This document shows, in pieces, positions 54,177 to 56,656 of a stretch of 56,656 bases of DNA; position 1 is the first letter of the stretch, and the number at the start of each line of letters is the position of its first letter. Both the position numbers and the translations under genes were made by a program. The stretch is from Zopfochytrium polystomum. Taxonomy: Eukaryota > Chytridiomycota > Chytridiomycetes > Chytridiales > Chytridiaceae. The notes below the pieces were generated by a model. That model saw only the letters and a program-made list of their open reading frames with translations. It had not been told where the DNA came from and ran no database searches. The stretch spans positions 1-56,656 of the forward strand of contig JAIVFJ010000365.1 of NCBI GenBank assembly GCA_025765615.1, given 5' to 3'.

Positions 54177-56510
54177 AATATGCTGTTGAGGTATGTGTTG
54201 CTGATATCGACTGTGTCAGTGACCCAGTTGATTCAGGCAGCCATTTCAGTGAGTTAGCGAGGACTATTGATTTGGACAAGAGTTGAGCGAGTATTCTGAA
54301 TTTAAATGCAATGATACTAAATGGGGCCCTTTGCCATGAGCTGTGCATAGAAGCACTCAATGCTGCTGTCTTCACAAAGTTTGATCTTGTAGACCCATTT
54401 GTTCCAGTTTATGTTGGCATTGGTGGGTTGTTCAATAACTTCATAGGCTGTCTGCACATATACGAGGATCTGCGCAAGTTGTGCTTGTCAAACACAGTTG
54501 CCCTGAATGAGTACACTTTGTAGAGTTGTCAAATGGTGGCGACTGCTGACGTGGTTCTGATGGAATTTCACCTGAAGGTAAGAAGTTTGTGGTGGATTCC
54601 AAATTTTAAAGTGTTATGTTTGTTTTGTGGTTGTAGAGAAATAGAATCTACTTGTGATGGTTTTAACTTAAGAAACTTTAGGGAAAATTAGTTCAGATTT
54701 TCTAAGATACCATGCACGCAAAAGAAAGCACAAGAGAAAACTCTGCACAGGTGAGCCTTCCGCACGATGCTGGTCTGGGCTCCCCCCAGTACCCTATGAG
54801 GCAAGGCAACGACTCCCCCATACACAGCTTGCCCTCAACACTTTTCCCTGCGTCTCACCCAGGCATATCAGGAGAATAACTGTCTCCTCGTTGGTACTCC
54901 TTGCGGAATGGGCTCCCTGCTCAGGACTCCACCTCCTCTGACACAGGTCTGGGCCACACTAGCCTACAAGCTGGGACTTCGGTGTTTGTTGGGCCTTCGG
55001 TTGATTTTACATTGCCGGTCTGCCACATTCGGTCCGGCCTTCCACAGTCATGCCTATAGTGCTCCCAGTAAGGTCCACTAGAGGGTGACGTTAATTGCAG
55101 TACCGCGGAATTCAACCCATCGTGCCGTCACCTCCAATACCAGAGCTGTACACTGTTATTTGATTCACTTTTGCTGTGGATTACCATGTGGTTGATACTT
55201 TTTACCAATTCCAGTTTAACTTCTACCAATTCTGGTTGCTGAAGTTGATTGCTGACTGAATGGAGGAAGTTGTTGGTTTCTGGAGTGACTCTGCTGTGGG
55301 GGAATGGTTGACACTTTGTCTGACTTGTTGAGACTGCAGAAAATTGAAATCCAATTCAACTTGTTCAACTGGCAAATTCAGGTTCAAAGATAGCTCAAGG
55401 TGACTGGTGACTGAATGGAGCAAAGTGGTGATGTTGGTGTTGTTTCTGAAGCTGATCTGCAGTAATGAATGGTTGAAGATTTTCCTGGATTTGCTGGGGG
55501 CTGCTGCAGTTTGAATAGTTTGATGATGTGGTAATTGTGACTGTTTGACTATGAGGTGGTTGTTTTTTGTTTTTGTTGGTCTAGAGGAGAGAATAACGAT
55601 AGAGATGAAGTTCATGGAAGTAAGCATTAGTGAAAGTTAGCATATCCAGATGTTTCCACAGAGCCTGATTGCTGGATGATGATTTGCCTTTAGTCTCCAA
55701 GTGATGTTGTGGTGAATTAATGCTAGTAGAAGAGTGTTAATGCAAGCAAAGGGAACAAAGACTTGGCCTGATGTCTTCAACTCTGCCTCATTAAAGAATC
55801 AGCAGAATGTTTTTGTCAAATCTAACATCCCAAAACCACCAGGTTTTCTGGTCAGATTACAAAGTTGAGGGCAATCTCTGAAGGATCCAGATCTTGGTTA
55901 TGCTGAATGAATGAATGAGGCATTCATCAAAGAACATAGCTGTTCTGGAGCGACTCCATTAAGTGGAGTTTGAAATTCTAGAGTCAGTTAGATTTGATTC
56001 TGCAAAGGAAGAATATCTTAGATGAGAATGGAACTTAAGTTATCTTGCAAGGTTGAGCTTGTTTATAGTTTGCTCTAAAATAGTGTTAGTGTTGAGTGTC
56101 CAATAGAGATAAACGTTGGTTAGGATAATTCATCAGAGTGATGAATTGAGGTGAGGACTCAGGTGTGGCTGTGGAATTTCCTGTGGTGTGGGACCTGGTG
56201 TGTGTGTTAGTATGTCTGTATAAAAGATTGAAGCAGTCAATATGTGAGAGTTGAGGCCCCTAGCCAGGGTCAAGTAAGCCCAGCATGCAGTAACAGGTAT
56301 TCCATAGTTCGATCCTGAGTCCAGATTCATTTGGGTATAATAGATAGAGTGTTTTCCCAAGCCAGCAGCCCAGCACCAAGAAGATCATGCCAAGTTGGTG
56401 CAATCCATGCTGAGACCACTTTGCAACTCTGTGCTGATGATCTTCTTTCAATTACTCCAAGCATCCTCCATCTTTGGCAATGCAGTGCTGATGATCATCT
56501 TTCACTTATC
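54177..56510 (-). mobile_element. Decayed Copia-1 copy D (partial)
   Basis: Inverse-oriented relative of copies A and B: RT start remnant (54180-54560), pol intron (54676-55184) and the shared non-coding block (55185-56510). No LTRs or intact genes. Closest to copy A by eye. Confidence 0.85.
54676..55184 (-). other. Copia-1 pol intron, copy D
   Basis: Donor-like CATG|GTAATC at 55185/55184, branch-like GAACTAAT and acceptor CTAAAG|TTTC at 54676. Confidence 0.65.
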
Positions 56511-56656
56511 TGTTAGATTTTGGTTTTTGCAGTAAGGAGTGTGCAGAGCAACACCTCACACTGTGGTGCATGGGAGCACCACTGTGAGAGGATTTGGTTG
56601 CATTTTTTGTCACCTGGTCTTTGTCACAATTTTGTATAAAGCCAAACAGCATACAT
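56511..56656 (+). repeat. Divergent Copia-1-like LTR, cut by window end
   Basis: Begins TGTTAGATTTTGG and keeps the architecture of the Copia-1 LTR (GTGTGCAGAGC, then CACAATTTTGTATAAAGCC), but most other positions differ. Probably a separate subfamily inserted in copy D. Confidence 0.7.

Overview
The window looks like a transposon-rich block of a fungal nuclear genome. The evidence is four GC-richer host genes with short GT-AG introns (39-135 nt), one of which resembles a fungus-specific Golgi membrane protein family, embedded in many Ty1/copia, Ty3/gypsy, LINE and Tc1 sequences. I cannot fix the phylum from sequence alone. All host gene models are my own splicings from reading frames and splice signals.

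Layout. 1-2.3 kb: a broken F-box/WD40 gene fragment, a truncated LTR and an exon-like stretch. 2.3-8.3 kb: a decayed copia copy (copy A) carrying a gypsy solo LTR. 9.2-14.9 kb: a gene island with a multi-pass membrane protein (minus, 4 exons), a ROG1-like DUF676 lipase (minus, 3 exons) and, head-to-head with it, a mitochondrial enoyl-CoA isomerase (plus, 3 exons). 15.6-19.8 kb: a LINE with a long 5' leader containing a tRNA-like block, ORF1 and the start of an APE endonuclease ORF2, interrupted by a solo LTR. 20-23 kb: mostly unrecognised. 23.1-25.8 kb: a low-complexity host gene (minus, 3 exons). 26.1-42.9 kb: nested transposons. An old copia integrase fragment and a Tc1/mariner remnant were hit by a solo LTR, a poly(A) retroposon, a full-length copia with identical LTRs (27817-34335) and a coding-dead copia copy with identical LTRs (copy B, 34696-41244). 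42.9-54.2 kb: a chromodomain gypsy element intermixed with a second copia family (Copia-2) carrying long minisatellite-bearing LTRs. 54.2-56.7 kb: another decayed copia copy (copy D) and a divergent LTR running off the window.

Most notable. (1) In both the gypsy family and the main copia family (Copia-1), the sequence right after the 5' LTR is a perfect reverse complement of a stretch inside that LTR (11 nt and 14-15 nt). In gypsy it starts at the predicted transcription start, the arrangement of Tf1-type self-priming. (2) The intact Copia-1 has a 499-nt spliceosomal-type intron between integrase and reverse transcriptase. Decayed copies keep it, and its interior has conserved stems, suggesting splicing-controlled RT expression. 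(3) The gypsy LTR has a 5-bp-phased array of GAA/TTC heat-shock-element units plus a TATA-proximal perfect HSE. (4) Copia copy B has ruined genes but identical LTRs and a perfect TSD, so it was probably mobilised in trans.
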